Below are positions 1 through 10,107 of a stretch of 64,000 bases of DNA, piece by piece. The stretch's first letter is position 1. Every line of letters starts with the position of its first letter. The DNA comes from Larkinella rosea. GTDB taxonomy: Bacteria > Bacteroidota > Bacteroidia > Cytophagales > Spirosomataceae. The notes beneath the pieces were generated by a model. It was not told the origin of the DNA. It ran no database searches and worked only from the letters and a program-made list of their open reading frames with translations. The stretch spans positions 1,116,001 to 1,180,000 of the forward strand of contig NZ_RQJO01000009.1 of assembly GCF_003858635.1 (NCBI RefSeq). The letters run 5' to 3'. Position numbers and translations under genes: made by a program.

Positions 1-1
1 A

Positions 2-529
2 ATGGACAAGGCAGAAGACCTGTATCGGACGTATTTACCCCACGACAGTTTTGAGGCCCTGAAAATACCGATGCACGTCGTGGCTACGGATTTGATGGAA
101 GGCGTTTTAACGGTTTTCGAATCCGGCGAATTGGTTCGGCCCATCCTGGCGTCCTGTTGCCTGCCCGGTATTTTTGAACCCTACGTGATTAACAAGCGGC
201 AATATGTCGATGGGGCGGTTTTGAATAACATGCCCGTCGAAGTGGTGGAGCCCAAAGTGGATTTTATTGTGGGCATCCATTGCAATCCGTTTTCGACCCA
301 GAAACCCATTACATCGATTAAGGGCGTACTGGAACGCAGCCTGATTCTGGCCGTTCGGAGCAAAACCCGGGAACGTCTGGCCCGGTGCAATCTGCTGATC
401 GAACCGCCCGAACTCAGTCGTTTCGATGTGTTTGACTGGCGACGTGCCCGTGATCTTTTCCGCGTAGGTTACCAATACACACAATTGATCAAACCACAAT
501 TGATCAAAACACTGGAATCTGTCTTGTAA
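2..529 (+). CDS. Patatin-like phospholipase family protein, C-terminal part
   Basis: Only the last 175 residues are in the window; the gene starts to the left, so the methionine at base 2 is probably internal. The segment has the second half of a patatin/RssA fold: a conserved ASCCLPGIFEP stretch (residues 50-60) and the catalytic aspartate motif YVDGA (Asp70), followed by a helical C-terminal end. The nucleophile-elbow Gly-x-Ser-x-Gly motif should lie upstream, outside the window. Family members are Ser-Asp dyad acyl hydrolases acting on lipids, usually cytoplasmic or membrane-associated. There is no partner gene on the right: about 400 bases of non-coding sequence follow. The family call is firm; the substrate is unknown. 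Confidence 0.85.
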   Translation: MDKAEDLYRTYLPHDSFEALKIPMHVVATDLMEGVLTVFESGELVRPILASCCLPGIFEPYVINKRQYVDGAVLNNMPVEVVEPKVDFIVGIHCNPFSTQKPITSIKGVLERSLILAVRSKTRERLARCNLLIEPPELSRFDVFDWRRARDLFRVGYQYTQLIKPQLIKTLESVL

Positions 530-946
530 CTACCTTATAATTAGTGGTGACGAGTTGCCGTTTTTCGAAAACCGCTCCCGGAAAACAGCATCTCGTTGGC
601 GCTGATGATCAGCCCGATGGCCAACCTACCGCAAATCATCTCACCCACAATTCCTTCCAATCAATACGATTTCAAAGACCACTATTCCCGACATTATCCG
701 TTTGAGTAAGGTAAAAAATAGGGTTATCCTATTGGTTAGTAGTGAGTTGTTTATTGTTGATGTTCTTGTTCTTTTATTTTAAGAGAATCTATCTTTTGCA
801 TATTAGTATGCCTGCATACAATTATTTTGATCATAAGGCACTTCTTATCCCCCGAATTGCATTAAATTGCCATTAAGTCAATTCCCATTTTTTGAGGGAT
901 TTCTTAACAGTACTTTATCATTCATTAACAAATCAAACCTATTTGT
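530..946. other. Intergenic region with possible gene remnant
   Basis: No intact gene is visible. Bases 551-709 form a short open frame on the + strand (53 codons including the stop, no start codon). It ends in protein-like sequence (SNQYDFKDHYSRHYPFE), which may be the tail of a decayed gene, but I do not recognise it. The remaining 230 bases before the SusC gene are AT-rich and include an imperfect TAnnTTTG-like box at 790-798 that could serve the SusC gene. Confidence 0.3.
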
Positions 947-3940
947 ATGAGAAGATCATTACTGCTTGGCTGTCTGCTAACCGCATTGGTGTGGGCGTCA
1001 GCTATTGCTCAGGATCGGCAGGTGACGGGAAAAGTCACGTCCGCCGACGACGGATCGGCGTTACCCGGTGTTTCCATTCAATTGAAAGGAAGCACGCGCG
1101 GAACCCAATCGGATGCCAACGGCGCCTACACGCTCAGTATTCCTACCTCGGGCGGCACACTGGTTTTTAGTTTCATCGGAACCACCACCCAGGAAGTGGA
1201 AATTGGAAACCGCAGTACCGTCGACGTGCGGTTGGTCAACGATGCCCGCGCCTTGAATGAGGTGGTCGTGGTGGGGTATGGTACGCAGCAGCGCCGTGAC
1301 CTGACCGGTTCTCAGGTCACCGTAAAAGGCGATGACATTGCCCGCTTGCCAGTACAGACGTTCGAAACCGCCCTGCAAGGACGCACGCCGGGGGTTCAGA
1401 TTACGCAGGGAAGCGGCCGACTGGGATCCGCGCTCCAGATCAGGGTTCGGGGGGCGGCTTCGATTTCGGCCGGGAACGAGCCTTTGTACGTACTCGACGG
1501 TATTCCGATTACGTCGCAGGATGTTAACACTACGGATAATGAACTCTTTAGCCCGTTGGCGGATATTGATCCGAACGATATTGAATCCATTGAAATTCTG
1601 AAGGATGCTTCGGCATCGGCAATTTATGGATCACGCGCCAGCAATGGCGTGGTGCTGGTAACGACGAAGCGTGGGAAGGTTGGCCGGACCAACGTGACAA
1701 TCGGGTATTATACCGGGGTGAGTAAACCGACGCGGCTGCGGAAATTCCTGAATGCCGCCCAGTATAAAGAACTGTTCTCGGAAGCCGCCACCAACGCCGG
1801 TTATGATCCGGCGGAAGAGTTTGAAGGTTCCGGCCTGGATCTCAACTCAACCGCCGACGTAAACTGGTCGGATCAGGCGTTTCAAACCGGATCGGTCAAT
1901 CAGGCTAACTTCGGGATCAGTGGCGGAAACGAAAAAACGCGCTTCAACCTTTCGGGTGCCCTTAACAAGCAGATTGGGATTGTGATTGCCAACGAATTCA
2001 AACGGAACAACATCCGGTTGAACCTCGATCATAACATCAGCAAGAAATTTACGATCGGCACCAGTCTGGCACTGACCCGGACCATCAACCGTAAGACGCC
2101 GGGCGACAATGCCTTTTCGAACCCCGTGCAGTTGAATGCGTTACCGCCGATCCAGCCCATTTATGACCCGGCCAACCCGACCCAGTTTAACCGGCAAACC
2201 CTGTATTACAACAACCTGATCGAAGTCAGCAACGCCAACAATTATGCGAATACATACCGGATGTTTGGGAATCTGTTCGGTTCGTATCAGGTGATTCCCG
2301 GTTTGACCTTTCGGAGCGAATACGGTTTTGACTTTTTGAACCTGCAGGAAGAACTGTACCAGGGACGTCTGACCGAAGATGGCTCACCGACCGGTTATGG
2401 ATACCAGGCGCAGTCGCGGGCGATGAACTGGACGACCAATAATACCTTGTCGTACCTGCGAACAATCGGGAATCACAACATCGATTTGCTGGCTGGTATT
2501 ACCTACCAGGAGCAGAATTTACAAACCGTATCGACGGAAGGCCGGGGTTTTCCGAACGATAAGTTCAAGAAAATTGCCAGTGCGGCCCGGATTCTAAGTG
2601 GTAGCTCGACCGCAACCGGCTACAGTATTCTTTCGTACGTTGCCCGGGCCAATTACAAATACCGGGATCGCTATTTACTGGGTCTTTCGGGCCGGATCGA
2701 TGGATCGTCGCGGTTCGGGGCCAATAACCGGTACGGTTTTTTTCCGTCCGTGTCGGCGGGCTGGGTGTTGAACGAAGAACAGTTTATTAAGGATCTGGTG
2801 CCTGTGCTCAGCCTGTTGAAACTCCGGGCCAGCTACGGGGTAACCGGTAATTCGGAAATAGGAAACTTTGATTCACGGGGTTTATATTCAGCGATTCCGT
2901 ACGCGGATCAGGCCGGTATTCAGCCAACCCAGATCGCCAATCCGGATTTGCGCTGGGAAAAGTCGTCGCAATTCGATCTGGGTCTGGAGTTTGGTTTCCG
3001 GAATAACCGGGTGAATGGGCAGATCGACTTCTACGACAAAACGACCAACGATCTGTTGCTGAACGTGCCTCAACCCGGAATCAACGGTTTTTCCACCATT
3101 GCCCGAAACATTGGCAGTCTGCGCAATCGGGGAATTGAATTCAGCTTAACCTCCCAAAACCTGATTGGTGCGTTCCGCTGGTCAACCAACTTTAATATTT
3201 CGTTCAACCGAAACAAAGTACTCCGGCTCGATGTATCACCAATCCGTCCCACCGCACGATTCCTGAGTTACGTCACGGAAGGGCAGCCGCTGGGAATTTT
3301 CTACGGCAAAAAATACCTGGGAGCCGATCCCGCTAATGGCGACGCCCTGTACGAAGGCCCGGATGGCAAACCGACCAACGATTACTCGTCCGCCCCGGAC
3401 CTGTACGTGGGTAACCCGAATCCGGATTTTACGGGCGGTTTGACCAACAATTTCTCGTACAAAGGTTTCGATCTGAACGTCCTGCTGCAATTTGTTTCGG
3501 GCAATGACATCTACAACGTAGCCGGATTGTTCCAATCGGTCAATGGCGATTATTTTGATAACCAGACGGTTGATCAGATGAAACGCTGGCAAAAACCGGG
3601 TGATGTTACTGATGTGCCGCAGGCGCGTTTGTACGAAGGTAACGGGACTTCTGTTTCGTCGCGCTGGGTGCAGGATGGTTCATTCCTGCGCGTCAAGACG
3701 GTTTCGCTGGGCTATAACGTCCCTGGCCGTTTGATGCGCAAAGTGTTTGCTCAGTCGGCCCGGATTTATGTGTCGGCCCTGAACCTGTTCACGTTTACCA
3801 ACTATACCGGTTATGATCCGGAGGTGAGCACCCAGTATGCGAATTCGTCGACCCAAACGGCCAACGTCGCGCTGGGTCACGATTTCTATACTCCTCCTCA
3901 GGCCCGGACACTTACGGTGGGGATCAATCTCGGATTTTAA
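947..3940 (+). CDS. SusC/RagA-family TonB-linked outer membrane protein (first pair)
   Basis: A 997-residue outer-membrane transporter that imports a nutrient captured by its SusD partner, using TonB energy. A signal peptide (residues 1-22, ending AIAQ) is followed by a carboxypeptidase-regulatory-like domain (about 24-105), the family-typical VVVVGYGTQQR stretch and a TonB plug (about 118-235, with the VRGAASISAGNEPLYVLDG motif), and then a beta-barrel to the C-terminus ending in an aromatic residue (GF). Length is normal for the family. The SusD gene follows after about 70 bases. The start has a short basic n-region and needs no alternative. Substrate specificity cannot be read from sequence; the locus context suggests peptides. 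Confidence 0.95.
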   Translation: MRRSLLLGCLLTALVWASAIAQDRQVTGKVTSADDGSALPGVSIQLKGSTRGTQSDANGAYTLSIPTSGGTLVFSFIGTTTQEVEIGNRSTVDVRLVNDARALNEVVVVGYGTQQRRDLTGSQVTVKGDDIARLPVQTFETALQGRTPGVQITQGSGRLGSALQIRVRGAASISAGNEPLYVLDGIPITSQDVNTTDNELFSPLADIDPNDIESIEILKDASASAIYGSRASNGVVLVTTKRGKVGRTNVTIGYYTGVSKPTRLRKFLNAAQYKELFSEAATNAGYDPAEEFEGSGLDLNSTADVNWSDQAFQTGSVNQANFGISGGNEKTRFNLSGALNKQIGIVIANEFKRNNIRLNLDHNISKKFTIGTSLALTRTINRKTPGDNAFSNPVQLNALPPIQPIYDPANPTQFNRQTLYYNNLIEVSNANNYANTYRMFGNLFGSYQVIPGLTFRSEYGFDFLNLQEELYQGRLTEDGSPTGYGYQAQSRAMNWTTNNTLSYLRTIGNHNIDLLAGITYQEQNLQTVSTEGRGFPNDKFKKIASAARILSGSSTATGYSILSYVARANYKYRDRYLLGLSGRIDGSSRFGANNRYGFFPSVSAGWVLNEEQFIKDLVPVLSLLKLRASYGVTGNSEIGNFDSRGLYSAIPYADQAGIQPTQIANPDLRWEKSSQFDLGLEFGFRNNRVNGQIDFYDKTTNDLLLNVPQPGINGFSTIARNIGSLRNRGIEFSLTSQNLIGAFRWSTNFNISFNRNKVLRLDVSPIRPTARFLSYVTEGQPLGIFYGKKYLGADPANGDALYEGPDGKPTNDYSSAPDLYVGNPNPDFTGGLTNNFSYKGFDLNVLLQFVSGNDIYNVAGLFQSVNGDYFDNQTVDQMKRWQKPGDVTDVPQARLYEGNGTSVSSRWVQDGSFLRVKTVSLGYNVPGRLMRKVFAQSARIYVSALNLFTFTNYTGYDPEVSTQYANSSTQTANVALGHDFYTPPQARTLTVGINLGF

Positions 3941-4008
3941 ACGAAGCGAATTGTCAATCGGATCATTTCCCATGACGTCGTGTGAAGACAATCGAAAAGA
4001 CATTCAAC

Positions 4009-5382
4009 ATGAAAAAAATAATCACAATTTTAAGCGTTTCGCTGGTGCTGGGCCTGTCGGCCTGCGATAACCGGCTGAATTTGCAGCCTACCCAGTCGAT
4101 TGACGCAGAAACAGCTTTGTTGACGGAGCAGGATGTTGAAAGTGCCATTATTGGGGCGTACGGACAGCTTGGAAACGGCGCGTTGTACGGAACCAATATG
4201 AACCTGCTCTCCGAATTGCAGGGAGCCGAAGGGTACATTACCTGGCGGGGAACGTTTGCCAGTTACCGCGAAGTGTACCAGAAAACCACCCAGGCTATCA
4301 ATACCGATGTGCAACGTACCTGGATGAATGGGTATGCGGCCATTAATACGGTCAACAACGTGCTGGAGTCGCTGGATAAAGTGCAGGATGCCAGCAAGAA
4401 AGCACAGCTCGAAGGCGAAGCCCGTTTTGTGCGGGGGATTCTGTATTTTGAACTGGCCCGGTATTATGGATTGCCTTGGGGCGCTACCGCCGACAACAGC
4501 CAACCGGGTGTGCCGATCGTACTGCGGGCAACGATTACTGCGGAACAGGCGGCCCAAACCGCAGCGCGCAATACGGTTGCTCAAGTGTACGCCCAGGCCA
4601 TCGACGACCTGACCAAGGCATCGACCCTGTTGCCGGACGATAACGGAACCCGGGCCGATAAGTACGCAGCATTGGCCTTTCTGTCGCGCGTTTATTTGCA
4701 GCAAAGCGATTACGCCAAAGCGTTGAACGCAGCCAACCAGGTGATCGTTTCGGGACAATACCGGCTGAATCCCTCGGTAACATCGGCTTTTCGCAACCGG
4801 AATACCTCGGAGAGTATTTTTGAAATTCAGCAGAACGATCAAAACAACGCCGGGACGTCGAACGACGGCCTAACCACCTTATATGCCAGTTTACCCGTCA
4901 ACGGGGTGAATATCGGTCGGGGTGATATTCAGATCAATACCTCCTTTGTTACCTCGTATGATTCGACGGATGCCCGCCGGACGGAGCTTCTATACATTGG
5001 CTATAAAGGGGTCAACCGGTATTATACCGGCAAATACACCGATTTCGGGGCTAATATTCCGGTCATCCGGCTGGCGGAAATGATGCTGGTGCGGGCCGAA
5101 TGCAACCTGCGGCTCAATTCGACGGTGGGAGCAACACCCGCAGCCGATTTGAACGCCATTCGACAGCGGGCCGGGATTGCACCCATTGCCGCACCAACGA
5201 TCCAGAACGTCCTGACCGAGCGGGTGAAAGAGCTGGCCTTCGAAGGGCTACGCATCCACGACATCAAGCGGACCAAAGGCAAAACCGGTGACCTGAACTG
5301 GAACGATCCGAAACTGGTTCTCCCGATTCCAAAGCGGGAAGTCGATGCCAATAACCTGTTGGTCCAGAATCCGGGCTATTGA
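4009..5382 (+). CDS. RagB/SusD family nutrient uptake outer membrane lipoprotein (first pair)
   Basis: Surface lipoprotein of 457 residues that caps the SusC barrel and binds the substrate. The start at 4009 is preferred over the in-frame ATG at 3982 because it gives a clean lipoprotein signal (MKKIITILSVSLVLGLSAC, lipobox LSAC, then Asp-Asn). The middle is rich in helices with TPR-like spacing, as in SusD proteins, and the C-terminus has the typical RVKELAFEGLRIHDIKR stretch and a short end (NPGY) seen in many members. It is the second gene of a SusC-SusD pair and is followed by a clear hairpin terminator. Confidence 0.93.
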   Translation: MKKIITILSVSLVLGLSACDNRLNLQPTQSIDAETALLTEQDVESAIIGAYGQLGNGALYGTNMNLLSELQGAEGYITWRGTFASYREVYQKTTQAINTDVQRTWMNGYAAINTVNNVLESLDKVQDASKKAQLEGEARFVRGILYFELARYYGLPWGATADNSQPGVPIVLRATITAEQAAQTAARNTVAQVYAQAIDDLTKASTLLPDDNGTRADKYAALAFLSRVYLQQSDYAKALNAANQVIVSGQYRLNPSVTSAFRNRNTSESIFEIQQNDQNNAGTSNDGLTTLYASLPVNGVNIGRGDIQINTSFVTSYDSTDARRTELLYIGYKGVNRYYTGKYTDFGANIPVIRLAEMMLVRAECNLRLNSTVGATPAADLNAIRQRAGIAPIAAPTIQNVLTERVKELAFEGLRIHDIKRTKGKTGDLNWNDPKLVLPIPKREVDANNLLVQNPGY

Positions 5383-5403
5383 TTTTTGTCAGTAACTTTT
5401 ACT

Positions 5404-5438
5404 AAAAACGCCGTTCCCTCAAGGTTCGGCGTTTTTAT
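5404..5438 (+). terminator. Intrinsic terminator after the first SusC/SusD pair
   Basis: A perfect 10-base inverted repeat (AAAAACGCCG at 5404-5413 and CGGCGTTTTT at 5427-5436) with a 13-base loop and a T-run. It lies 22 bases after the SusD stop codon, separating the two SusC/SusD pairs transcriptionally. Confidence 0.8.
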
Positions 5439-5511
5439 TTGGCCGAACCACAACGATTCAGGCAAAAACAGCGTCCATGTATATGTTACATTATTTTTTA
5501 TTCGGTATACA

Positions 5512-5544
5512 TTGAATAATACGACTTCAACGTTTATAATTTTG
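5512..5544 (+). promoter_or_regulatory. Candidate Bacteroidota promoter for the second SusC/SusD operon
   Basis: TAATTTTG at 5537-5544 fits the Bacteroidota -7 consensus TAnnTTTG exactly. A TTG at 5512-5514 could be the -33 element, though the 22-base spacer is slightly long. The start codon is about 87 bases downstream and the preceding operon is terminated just upstream. Confidence 0.4.
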
Positions 5545-5630
5545 AAAATTAAGTATATTGGACTTTTAATGGGCAAAAATGGCCTCCAATTCTTGCCGGG
5601 GAGTTCAGATAAACACTCAGTACCCTATCT

Positions 5631-8600
5631 ATGAGAAAACGGTATACTTTTCTGCGTTGTTGGTTATTGCTCAGTATTCTGTCGGTAAATCTGGCATTCG
5701 GGCAGACCCGAAAGGTAACGGGCCGGGTAACTGCCGTACAGGACGGATCGACGCTGCCCGGCGTCAACGTTGTTGTGAAAGGAACAACCATTGGTGTCAG
5801 TACCGACGCCCAGGGGAATTACAGCATCAACGTCCCCGATGATAAAAACACCCTGACTTTTTCGTCAATTGCCCTGATTGCCCAGGATGTATTGGTCAAT
5901 AAACGGTCGGTCATTAATATTCAGATGGCCGAAGCAGTCAACGAACTTGCGCAGGTGGTGGTAACGGGCTACAATTCCGTTCAGAAGAAAGATATTACTG
6001 GATCGATGGTTTCGGTAACCGCTGAGAAATTCAAGGAAATCCCGGTTACCGGTTTTGATCAGGCTTTGCAGGGACAGGCAGCGGGCGTTCTGGTAACGCA
6101 ATCGTCGGGAACACCCGGCGGGGGAATTACCGTTCGCGTGCGGGGTAGTACGTCCATTACAGCCAGTAACCGTCCGTTATTTATTGTGGATGGCGTACCG
6201 GTGGAAGATGGCCTGTTGTCGGCGCGGGATTTTGGTGGTCAGAACGACAATGCTTTTTCCCTTCTGAATCCCAATGACATCGAATCGATCCAGGTATTGA
6301 AAGATGCTTCGGCGAAAGCCATTTACGGTTCCCGGGCCGCCAACGGGGTAGTTTTGATCACGACTAAAAAGGGGAAAGCAAATCAGAAAACGACATTTAC
6401 GGCGGAAGTACAGCGGGGCGTTACCGAAATTGTCAAAAAGCCCGACTTGCTTAACTCTTCCGAATTGCTCGATCTGCAGCGCGAAGCGGTTATCAATGCC
6501 GGTCAAAACCCCGACAAACTTGGTTTGATCAAGGGCGTAACGGATGGCGTAAATACCAACTGGGTCGATGAGGTTTTGCGGAAAGGGGTGTATCAGCAAT
6601 ACCAGCTTTCGGTTTCGGGCGGTACCGATAAGACCCACTTTTACCTGAGCGGGAATTACCGCGATGAAGAAGGCATTCAGCTGAACAACCGGTTTACGCG
6701 GATGTCGGGCAAGTTCAGTTTTGATCACAAAGCCAATTCGGCCTTGTCATTCGGAACCGATATTTCGCTATCCCGGACGTTGAACAAACGGGTGAAGGGT
6801 GACAATTTCCTGGATGGCGTTTATTCGGGAGCCGTCAAATCGCTGCCGTTTTATTCACCTTATAATGAGCAGGGGAAACTCTACGGACCCAGCGATCCGA
6901 ATTATGCGGGCTTTCCGAACTTCAATCCGGTGGCTCAGGCGGTTTTACCGCGCTTCAATACCTATACCGTAAAAATACTGGGCGGTCTTTGGGCTGAATA
7001 CGAACTGCTGCAAAACCTGCGGTTTCGCTCAAAGGTCAGCATCGACTACAACCAGGTAACCGACGACCAGTTTGAATCGTCAGCCACTGCAATTGGCGGT
7101 TATCTTCAGGGTGTGGGCGGGAAAGGATACGGGGTTTACAGTTCGGGAACGTACACGACTTTTATCAATACGAACACCTTAACCTATAACTTTCTGCTGA
7201 ACGAGAAAAACCGGTTTAATGCACTGGCTGGTTTTGAAATTCTACAACGACAGGAACGTTCGGGGAGTGTAACCGGGCGGTTGTTCCCGAGTGATGATTT
7301 TACGTACATTACCTCAGCCGGGATTGTCGACAACGGAAGCTCAGGCTATCTCCAGAGCGGTCTGGTTTCGACATTTGGTGAATTTCGGTACGATTACGAC
7401 GATCGTTACCTGGCAACGCTGACGGCACGCTATGATGGTTCGTCCCGGTTTGGAAAAGACAAACAATTCGGTTTGTTCCCTTCGGCTTCGCTGGGCTGGC
7501 GGATTTCGCAGGAAAGTTTTATGGAAAAATACCGGTTTCTGAACGACCTGAAACTGCGGGCCAGCTACGGTTTTACCGGGAATGAACGGATTGGAGATTA
7601 CCAGTTTCTCGGAACCTGGGCTTCGGTCACCTACAGTGGCGCAACGGGCTTAGGACCTTCCGCTCTGGCCAACCCGACCCTGCAGTGGGAACGGACGCGC
7701 GAAGCCAACATTGGTCTGGATGCATCGTTTTTCAATGGGCGTATTACGTTTTCGTTCGATGCTTATGACAACCTGACCGACCGGTTGTTGTTCGCCCAGC
7801 CGATTCCGTCAACCACCGGTTTTGGAACCTTGCAGGGAAACATCGGGAAAATATCGAACCGTGGCGTAGAACTGATGCTTTCAACGGTCAACTTCGACAT
7901 CAACGGATTTAAATGGAGCACGGATTTGAACTTGTCACGCAACATTAATAAGGTTGTGGAACTGGCCAATGAAGGGCCTTTGTTTCGTGGCTACGATGCC
8001 AATGGCGTTGGAACGACAAACGTGGTGTTGCAGGGAGAGCCGCTCGGCACTTTCTGGGGACTGAAATTCCTCGGAGTTGATTCGGCAACGGGGGATGCCA
8101 TTTACGATGATAAAAATGGCGACGGTCGCATTACATCCGACGACGCCCAGGTGATCGGAAATGCGCAACCTAAATTATTTGGTGGTATTACGAACCGGTT
8201 TTCGTTCAAAGGCTTTGATCTGAGTGTCTTTTTTCAGGGCTCCTACGGCAACAAGATGCTGAATTTCACCAACGTAACCTCGGTCAACACGGGTGCAGAT
8301 TTGCAAAGTAACCAGTCGCGGAAAGCGCTGCAACGCTGGCAAAAACCGGGTGATATCACGAGTGTGCCGCGTTACGTTTACCAGAATACATATAATAACT
8401 ACCATAGCAGCCGGTTTATCGAAGACGGGTCCTACCTGCGCCTGAAAAACATATCTCTGGGCTATAACCTTCCGAAACGGTACGTCGATCGGTTTAAAAT
8501 TGTGTCCAGGGCCCGGGTTTTTGCCTCCGCAACCAACCTCTGGACGTTGACCCGCTATACCGGCCCCGACCCGGAAGTCAGTACATTGGATGGCTCGACG

Positions 8601-8675
8601 ACGGCGCAGGGCATCGACTTTTTCACCATTCCACAATATAAAACCATGATGGTGGGAATCACCTTAAACCTATGA
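5631..8675 (+). CDS. SusC/RagA-family TonB-linked outer membrane protein (second pair)
   Basis: A 1014-residue TonB-dependent transporter of the same family as the upstream gene. It has a signal peptide (about 1-25, ending AFGQ), a carboxypeptidase-regulatory-like domain (about 27-110), a TonB plug (about 120-230, including VRVRGSTSITASNRPLFIVDG) and a C-terminal beta-barrel. The stop codon overlaps the start of the SusD gene in an ATGA quartet (8672-8675), so the two are translationally coupled. It is a diverged paralogue, not a recent duplicate, of the gene at 947-3940, so the two pairs probably take up different ligands. Confidence 0.95.
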   Translation: MRKRYTFLRCWLLLSILSVNLAFGQTRKVTGRVTAVQDGSTLPGVNVVVKGTTIGVSTDAQGNYSINVPDDKNTLTFSSIALIAQDVLVNKRSVINIQMAEAVNELAQVVVTGYNSVQKKDITGSMVSVTAEKFKEIPVTGFDQALQGQAAGVLVTQSSGTPGGGITVRVRGSTSITASNRPLFIVDGVPVEDGLLSARDFGGQNDNAFSLLNPNDIESIQVLKDASAKAIYGSRAANGVVLITTKKGKANQKTTFTAEVQRGVTEIVKKPDLLNSSELLDLQREAVINAGQNPDKLGLIKGVTDGVNTNWVDEVLRKGVYQQYQLSVSGGTDKTHFYLSGNYRDEEGIQLNNRFTRMSGKFSFDHKANSALSFGTDISLSRTLNKRVKGDNFLDGVYSGAVKSLPFYSPYNEQGKLYGPSDPNYAGFPNFNPVAQAVLPRFNTYTVKILGGLWAEYELLQNLRFRSKVSIDYNQVTDDQFESSATAIGGYLQGVGGKGYGVYSSGTYTTFINTNTLTYNFLLNEKNRFNALAGFEILQRQERSGSVTGRLFPSDDFTYITSAGIVDNGSSGYLQSGLVSTFGEFRYDYDDRYLATLTARYDGSSRFGKDKQFGLFPSASLGWRISQESFMEKYRFLNDLKLRASYGFTGNERIGDYQFLGTWASVTYSGATGLGPSALANPTLQWERTREANIGLDASFFNGRITFSFDAYDNLTDRLLFAQPIPSTTGFGTLQGNIGKISNRGVELMLSTVNFDINGFKWSTDLNLSRNINKVVELANEGPLFRGYDANGVGTTNVVLQGEPLGTFWGLKFLGVDSATGDAIYDDKNGDGRITSDDAQVIGNAQPKLFGGITNRFSFKGFDLSVFFQGSYGNKMLNFTNVTSVNTGADLQSNQSRKALQRWQKPGDITSVPRYVYQNTYNNYHSSRFIEDGSYLRLKNISLGYNLPKRYVDRFKIVSRARVFASATNLWTLTRYTGPDPEVSTLDGSTTAQGIDFFTIPQYKTMMVGITLNL

Positions 8676-10051
8676 CTCGATTCATTCGCTATACCGCCAT
8701 TCTGGCAACGGCCTGGCTCGCTTCCTGTACGGAAGTTCTGGAACCTAAACCGGTCGATTTGCTGGTCGATAACCTGGTGCTAAACGAGCCAAACGATGTA
8801 GAACCGGCGCGGATCGGGGCCTACAGTGCGCTTCGGGGCATGTCGTCGACGAACATGATTGCCGGGGATTTTACCGCCGATTACATCCGGCACAACGGTA
8901 CGTTCAACGATTATCGGGAACTGGGAACCAAGCAGATAACCTCATCCAACGGAGCCGTAGCATCGTTGTGGAGTAATATGTACCGTACGATTTACGTAGC
9001 GAACTTTATTTTGGAGAAACTGCCGCAAATCAGTTCGGTAACGGAAGCTACCCGCAAGCAAGTGTCGGCCGAAATGCGGTTTTTGCGGGGATACGCCTAT
9101 TTTATCGGTGCCAATACGTTCGGCGATATTCCCAAAGTAACCACGACCGATCAGGGTACAAACCGGACAATTGCAAAATCGCCCAAAGCCGATATTCTGG
9201 CTTTTGTGCTCGAAGATTGGAAAGCCGCAGAAACCGATCTGGCAACGATCGAAGCAGGTTCGACAGCCACGGTGGTGAATGGCACGTACGCCAACAAAAT
9301 ATCCGCCCGCGCGATGTTGGCCCGATACTATCTATACCAGAAAAACTGGGCTCAGGCCGAGGCATTTGCAACGCAGGTCATTGATTCCAAGGTGTATACG
9401 CTGGAAACCAACTTCGTTGACATTGTTGGAAAAGACTTTACGAAAGAGTCGATTCTGGAAGTCGGGTATGCGCTTTCGGATGATCCGGGAACGAGTGCGT
9501 TCGGATTAACCAACCTCTTTAAAAGCCGCCGGGAAGTGATTCCGTCGGATCAGGTGGTTATTTCGCTGTTGTCGACGGAATCCGGGACGCGCCGGGCTAC
9601 GGTTTCCTTCGATTCCCAGAACCTGAAGGGTGATGACAACGGCTGGACGGTCGAGAAATACGGAACGCCGGACAACGACAACAACAACATTGTGTTAATG
9701 CGCCTGGCCGAAATGTACCTGATTCGGGCCGAAGCGCGGGCGCAGCAAAACAAATTAACCGGGACAAGCGGGGCCATTGCCGACCTGAACGTGCTGCGGG
9801 CCCGGGCGAAAGCTCCCAACGTTGCAGCAACCAACCAGGCGGATGTGTTGTCGGCGGTGGAGCGGGAGCGGGTTTATGAACTGGCTTTTGAAGGACATCG
9901 CTGGTATGACCTTCTGCGTACGGGCCGGATTCAGGCCGTGATGACCGCTTTTTCGCCCAACTGGAAAAGTACCTACGAGCGCTGGCCTATTCCGAATGGG
10001 GAGGTACTGCGCAATCCTTCGTTGAAAGATGCGCAAAATCCGGGGTATTAA
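8672..10051 (+). CDS. RagB/SusD family nutrient uptake outer membrane lipoprotein (second pair)
   Basis: A 459-residue SusD homologue coupled to the preceding SusC by a 4-base overlap. The N-terminus is a lipoprotein signal (ATAWLASC, Cys19). Family features include the TPR-like helical middle (MRFLRGYAYF stretch) and the C-terminal ERVYELAFEGHRWYDLLRTG segment, which is close to the SusD consensus. It ends in NPGY like the first SusD. It should bind the nutrient at the cell surface and pass it to its SusC partner. Confidence 0.94.
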   Translation: MTRFIRYTAILATAWLASCTEVLEPKPVDLLVDNLVLNEPNDVEPARIGAYSALRGMSSTNMIAGDFTADYIRHNGTFNDYRELGTKQITSSNGAVASLWSNMYRTIYVANFILEKLPQISSVTEATRKQVSAEMRFLRGYAYFIGANTFGDIPKVTTTDQGTNRTIAKSPKADILAFVLEDWKAAETDLATIEAGSTATVVNGTYANKISARAMLARYYLYQKNWAQAEAFATQVIDSKVYTLETNFVDIVGKDFTKESILEVGYALSDDPGTSAFGLTNLFKSRREVIPSDQVVISLLSTESGTRRATVSFDSQNLKGDDNGWTVEKYGTPDNDNNNIVLMRLAEMYLIRAEARAQQNKLTGTSGAIADLNVLRARAKAPNVAATNQADVLSAVERERVYELAFEGHRWYDLLRTGRIQAVMTAFSPNWKSTYERWPIPNGEVLRNPSLKDAQNPGY

Positions 10052-10070
10052 GAGTTAAGAGTTAAAAGTT
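10050..10070 (+). repeat. Short tandem heptamer repeat
   Basis: Three adjacent heptamers (AAGAGTT, AAGAGTT, AAAAGTT) begin at the SusD stop codon. The array is short and imperfect. It may be a scrap of the GAGTTAAGAGTTAAAAG-type intergenic repeat that I recall from other bacterial genomes; that link is from memory. Confidence 0.35.
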
Positions 10071-10107
10071 AGGTTGGACCGCTATTGCGGGACGGATCTT
10101 GATAACG

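Noticed and set aside
4030-4842. 270-codon open frame on the - strand opposite the first SusD gene
   Set aside because: It is a shadow of the SusD gene, with no protein-like features.
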